The notes below the pieces were generated by a model. It saw only the letters and a program-made list of their open reading frames with translations, ran no database searches and was not told the origin of the DNA. From Bacillota bacterium (GTDB lineage: Bacteria; Bacillota; UBA4882; UBA8346), in NCBI GenBank assembly GCA_023429995.1, contig JAEZCE010000028.1, forward strand, positions 1-54,539: a DNA stretch of 54,539 nt, read 5' to 3'. Below are positions 51,411 to 54,539 of the stretch, piece after piece. Each line of letters begins with the position of its first letter. Position 1 is the stretch's first letter. The position numbers and the translations under genes were made by a program.

Positions 51411-52907
51411 TTAAAGCCCTAATCGTTTCAACTGTTCTTTGGGGGCGTCGTGCCGGCGCATGGCGGCAATTAAGGCCTTACACATATTCTTTTCGAGTTC
51501 CCCGTCAAGAATCGGTTTTTCTTGTAGATAGTCGTTTTCAATGTCAAACAATAAATTTTGTTCCAGCAAGGGACTCCTTTTGTCGAACGACTGGGTCTGA
51601 TCCCTCATTTGGATAATCTCCCCGGGAATTTTATATACCGGATAAGGGGTCCAGGGCAAAAAAGCGCCCATTTCAATACGGCTTAAATCTTTAAGGCAGT
51701 CACAATCCAAATACTGGTTTAAAGTCATCGGCATGGCCGTGTAGACATTTAACGGCCCGTTTGATTCCTTTGCCGCAGCCCTGAAATAAGTATAGCGCCC
51801 GTCGGTTATATTAACGTCTTTTCCGAAATATCCATAAATAGCGCAATCCCGGATTTTTTCAGCATCTCCTTGAAGCAACGGTAACCAAGATCCGCCATGA
51901 AGGGGATTGGGGCAAGCGCCGGAATTTATCCCGAAATAATCCATCAGGGTAGGAAAAAGATCGATGTTTTGGGTCAGCGCCTGGATACGGCGGCCACTGG
52001 ATTGATCGCCGGGAAGATGCAACAGTAAGGGAATATGAAAAACTTCATTGTAAGCCGGCATATAGTTTTTAGCCATAAAACCATGCTCTCCCAGCATATA
52101 TCCATGGTCGGCCGTTAATGCCATTAAAGTATCATCCCAGAGCCCCTGACGGTCGATGATATCCAATACTTTCCCAAACCAGTGATCGGTCATGGTCAGT
52201 AATGCCGCATAGCGTTTCCGCAGGTGTTCCAAAGCTTCGGACGGTATATTAACCTCCTTATATTCCGGCCATGCGCATAAAGGGCCCTTATAATCATCGC
52301 CATATTCCTTCAAATACTCCGGCGGAAAATCAAAAGGCTCATGGGGATCAAAAACTTCCACCCATAGCAAATAATTGTCGGCATCCTTATTATTTTCCAG
52401 CCACTGGGCAGCCGCTTGCAGGGTCATCGGCCCCGGATAATTCTCCTCCCGCCTAAACTTGGTGCGATTCTGCCAATATTGGGGAGTAAACTTGCCAAGG
52501 TGAAGGGGAACCGCTTCTTGGTTGACCCGTGATACCCAAGGATCGTTTTCCTGCCCCCGGATCAGCTCCCAAGTATCAAATTGCTGGCAATAGTTTTCCC
52601 CCCCGATTCGGAAATAATGGTAATGGTCGGTGACAATATGGGAATAAACACCGTTTTGTCGAAGTACTTGCGGCAAAGTACAATCAAAGGGTTCAATCGG
52701 GCCCCAGTTGCGTTCCAAGAAATTCAACCGGCCGGTGAAAAGATCCCTGCGGGCCGGTATACAAGGAGCAGATCCCACCCAATGATTGTCAAATACCACG
52801 GAACGCTGGGCGAACCTGGAAATATTCGGCGTTTGAACCCATTCATTGCCATAAACCGGTAAATGCCTGCGGTTAAGCGTATCAAACAAAAATACAATCG
52901 CTTTCAT
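51411..52907 (-). CDS. Sulfatase family protein (1)
   Basis: The 498-aa alkaline-phosphatase-fold sulfatase has the formylglycine site Cys49 in APCIPARRDLFTGR (CxPxR), metal-site FLFDTLNRRHLP at the start, MALTADHGYMLGEHGF (metal Asp-His) and AKNYMPAYNEVFHIPLLLH. The Asp-Thr pair near the N-terminus replaces the usual Asp-Asp, as in one sulfatase branch. There is no signal peptide, so it should act in the cytoplasm on an imported sulfate ester. A Cys-type site needs an anaerobic sulfatase maturase, which is not in the window. RBS AAAGGATGAGC. Confidence 0.88.
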   Translation of the reverse strand: MKAIVFLFDTLNRRHLPVYGNEWVQTPNISRFAQRSVVFDNHWVGSAPCIPARRDLFTGRLNFLERNWGPIEPFDCTLPQVLRQNGVYSHIVTDHYHYFRIGGENYCQQFDTWELIRGQENDPWVSRVNQEAVPLHLGKFTPQYWQNRTKFRREENYPGPMTLQAAAQWLENNKDADNYLLWVEVFDPHEPFDFPPEYLKEYGDDYKGPLCAWPEYKEVNIPSEALEHLRKRYAALLTMTDHWFGKVLDIIDRQGLWDDTLMALTADHGYMLGEHGFMAKNYMPAYNEVFHIPLLLHLPGDQSSGRRIQALTQNIDLFPTLMDYFGINSGACPNPLHGGSWLPLLQGDAEKIRDCAIYGYFGKDVNITDGRYTYFRAAAKESNGPLNVYTAMPMTLNQYLDCDCLKDLSRIEMGAFLPWTPYPVYKIPGEIIQMRDQTQSFDKRSPLLEQNLLFDIENDYLQEKPILDGELEKNMCKALIAAMRRHDAPKEQLKRLGL

Positions 52908-52934
52908 AAGGTGCTCATCCTTTCATCATTTCCT

Positions 52935-54380
52935 TCACCCTTTTTTTATTAAAACCGATGCCTGATACTCCGGAATAAATGCGCCAATCCGCTCATCAAA
53001 ATCCACAACATTTTTTAATCCGGTTGCTTGAAGCATCCTTTCTTGAAATTCCAAGGCTCGCCGGCTAACTTCATCGGGATCGCAAATCCGGTAAAGCCGC
53101 TCTTTACACTGGGCAATCGCTTCGTTGATTTCTAGATTACCGGCGGCAGCCTGGATTAAATTATTCATCTCCTGCGGATCATTTTCAATGTTGAATAGCT
53201 GGCCTTCCGTGCCGACATAATGGACATATTTCCATTGTCGCCAACGGATCATAAACATCCCGGTAGGCATGCCGTGGGCGTGATATTCGCTGAAGGCAAA
53301 ATCTCTTGGATAACTCCGGGTATCGCCTTGAATGAGTGGTAACAAACTGGCGCCCTGCAAGCCGTGGGGTATTGGGATCCCTAAGCTATCGCAAACAGTC
53401 GGTAAGAGATCAGTCAGGGAAACATACTCATTAACCCTTACTCCGCCAGGGATGCCAGGCCCTTTGATCAAAAAAGGGATATGCGCCGATTCCTCATACA
53501 TGCAACATTTCCACCATAAGCCGTGATGTCCCAGTTGCTCGCCATGGTCACTGGTATAAATGACGAAAGTATCTTCAGCTAAGCCCCGGCGTTCCAGCGT
53601 GTCGAGGATTTGGCCCACATGCTGGTCCAGTTCGCCGATAAGAGAGTAATATCCGACATGGGCCTTGCGGATGGTTTCCGTATCGATCCGGTCCCCGCTG
53701 AAATGTCTTTGCAACACCCGTAACGGTTCATTCAACTCATCGAAAGGGGGTTTGGCTACTTGCGGAATATCGCTCACCAATGGATTGTAATAGTCCCAGT
53801 ATTTCTGTTGATAAAAAAACGGAAAATGGGGCTGGAGAAACCCTACATATAAGACCCATGGCGGACTTTTTTTCTCTTTCCGTTCCAGCCAATCCAGAAC
53901 AAAATGCAATACTTTTTCATCTTCAGATTCCGACTCCCTGGGGCTAATCTTTTCAAAGCGGCTCTTCCCTGTCGGCCTGGGAATATCCATTCGCCGGAAT
54001 AAGCCGCTCAAATCCGGCTCCGTATCATATTCGCCTAATCCATGATCATGAAGCCCCGGATAGATCCCCTTGGGATGAAAATGATTTTTACCAACTCCGG
54101 TAAACTCATCATAACCGTGTTCCGTCACCAGTTCTGAGAGACCCTTGACCCGGCCGTCGTAAGGGGTGGCATTATCCCAGGTTCCCAATTGATTGACAAA
54201 ATATCCGGTAAAAGCGCTGGCGCGGGCAGGCACGCATAACGGACAAGGAGTATAACAGTTGGTGAAAGTGGCGCCCTCTGAAGCCAAACGGTCCAGCGCC
54301 GGTGTTTGAACAATGGGATGTCCGGAATTACCCATCGCTTGATAGGAATGTTCATCGGACATAATCATTACAATATTCAT
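52935..54380 (-). CDS. Sulfatase family protein (2)
   Basis: The 481-aa protein has formylglycine site Cys49 in PLCVPARASAFTGYF, N-terminal metal site IMSDEHSYQAMGN, GVGKNHFHPKG, VIYTSDHGEQLGHHGLWWK (metal Asp-His and GHHGLW) and SAHIPFLIKGPGIPG. It resembles choline-sulfatase and glycan-sulfatase relatives. It shares only the fold with sulfatase (1), so two different sulfate esters, or two positions on one sugar, are likely. No signal peptide. AGGAGG before the ATG. It precedes (1) by 27 nt in one operon. Confidence 0.88.
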   Translation of the reverse strand: MNIVMIMSDEHSYQAMGNSGHPIVQTPALDRLASEGATFTNCYTPCPLCVPARASAFTGYFVNQLGTWDNATPYDGRVKGLSELVTEHGYDEFTGVGKNHFHPKGIYPGLHDHGLGEYDTEPDLSGLFRRMDIPRPTGKSRFEKISPRESESEDEKVLHFVLDWLERKEKKSPPWVLYVGFLQPHFPFFYQQKYWDYYNPLVSDIPQVAKPPFDELNEPLRVLQRHFSGDRIDTETIRKAHVGYYSLIGELDQHVGQILDTLERRGLAEDTFVIYTSDHGEQLGHHGLWWKCCMYEESAHIPFLIKGPGIPGGVRVNEYVSLTDLLPTVCDSLGIPIPHGLQGASLLPLIQGDTRSYPRDFAFSEYHAHGMPTGMFMIRWRQWKYVHYVGTEGQLFNIENDPQEMNNLIQAAAGNLEINEAIAQCKERLYRICDPDEVSRRALEFQERMLQATGLKNVVDFDERIGAFIPEYQASVLIKKG

Positions 54381-54410
54381 GGGCGGGCCTCCTGTTATTT
54401 TATTTTATGA

Positions 54411-54539
54411 TTATAAAGATAAATCAGCAAATAATAGAGACGTTGCCGAAATGAGCGAGTGCGGCGTGATGAGCGGCGTATAGCGTCGTCAGTTGGTCGC
54501 TCCAGTCCTTCGCGTCCTGTGGACGCGCGCGTACATATT
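54411..54539. repeat. 18-bp direct repeat copy 2 and flanking repeat-like DNA
   Basis: TTATAAAGATAAATCAGC at 54411-54428 repeats 47157-47174 exactly. The remaining ~110 bp are rich in GCG/CGC and short dyads (GCGTCCTGTGGACGC near 54510) and run off the window. No gene is seen. Confidence 0.5.

Noticed and set aside
1..54539. tRNA, rRNA or known riboswitch
   Set aside because: No cloverleaf with a CCA-type end, rRNA core sequence, or familiar riboswitch core was seen by eye in the intergenic gaps; a covariance search would be needed to be certain.

Overview
The window reads as a chromosomal segment of an anaerobic, nitrogen-fixing, carbohydrate-using bacterium, most likely a Firmicutes-type lineage. 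Ribosome-binding sites are strong AGGAGG types, TTG and GTG starts are used, and gene content is clostridial in flavour. None of the four ABC solute-binding proteins carries a convincing lipobox, which hints at a diderm Firmicute (for example a Hydrogenispora/Limnochordia- or Negativicutes-like organism). No rRNA or ribosomal-protein marker is present, so the taxonomy is inference.

Region 1 (0.6-14.7 kb) is a molybdenum and alternative-nitrogenase island. It holds modABC (minus), a freestanding molbindin (mop), two tandem paralogous one-component regulators (excisionase-type HTH fused to a periplasmic-binding-like domain), and a convergent minus-strand operon: anfH-anfD-anfG-anfK-nifB-micro-ORF-glutamine amidotransferase-flavin split-barrel protein-anfO-MORN-like protein. 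This encodes a complete Fe-only nitrogenase. anfH has a sigma70-type promoter (TTGACA-N17-TAAAAT), not a sigma54 one, and no AnfA-type activator gene is present. Short motifs just upstream of it recur in the overlapping divergent modA/mop promoter region, suggesting a shared Mo-responsive regulator. A methyltransferase gene with its own promoter diverges from anfH.

Region 2 (14.9-25.4 kb) has a sugar ABC importer without an ATPase gene, two Gfo/Idh/MocA oxidoreductases and two xylose-isomerase-like TIM-barrel proteins. This composition resembles 3-keto-glycoside pathways such as levoglucosan degradation. A 780-bp gene-free stretch holds two tandem ~245-bp structured repeats. A histidine kinase/response regulator pair (TCS1) diverges from the importer.

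Region 3 (25.5-37.5 kb, minus) contains two TauE/SafE-type exporters, a LarA-type racemase homologue, triose-phosphate isomerase, phosphofructokinase, a LacI regulator, mannose-6-P isomerase, glucose-6-P isomerase, class II FBP aldolase and a ROK regulator. It amounts to upper glycolysis with local repressors. Operator-like palindromes lie upstream of the ROK and LacI genes; the ROK ones sit on a good promoter.

Region 4 (37.9-54.4 kb) has TCS2, a chemoreceptor, a sulfonate/nitrate-type ABC importer, TCS3 (minus), a second solute-binding protein preceded by five 21-bp dyad repeats, a second chemoreceptor, and two sulfatases with intact CxPxR motifs but no signal peptide. The three two-component systems are clear paralogues, each placed beside an uptake or catabolic module. 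Dispersed, MITE-like inverted repeats punctuate the intergenic regions.
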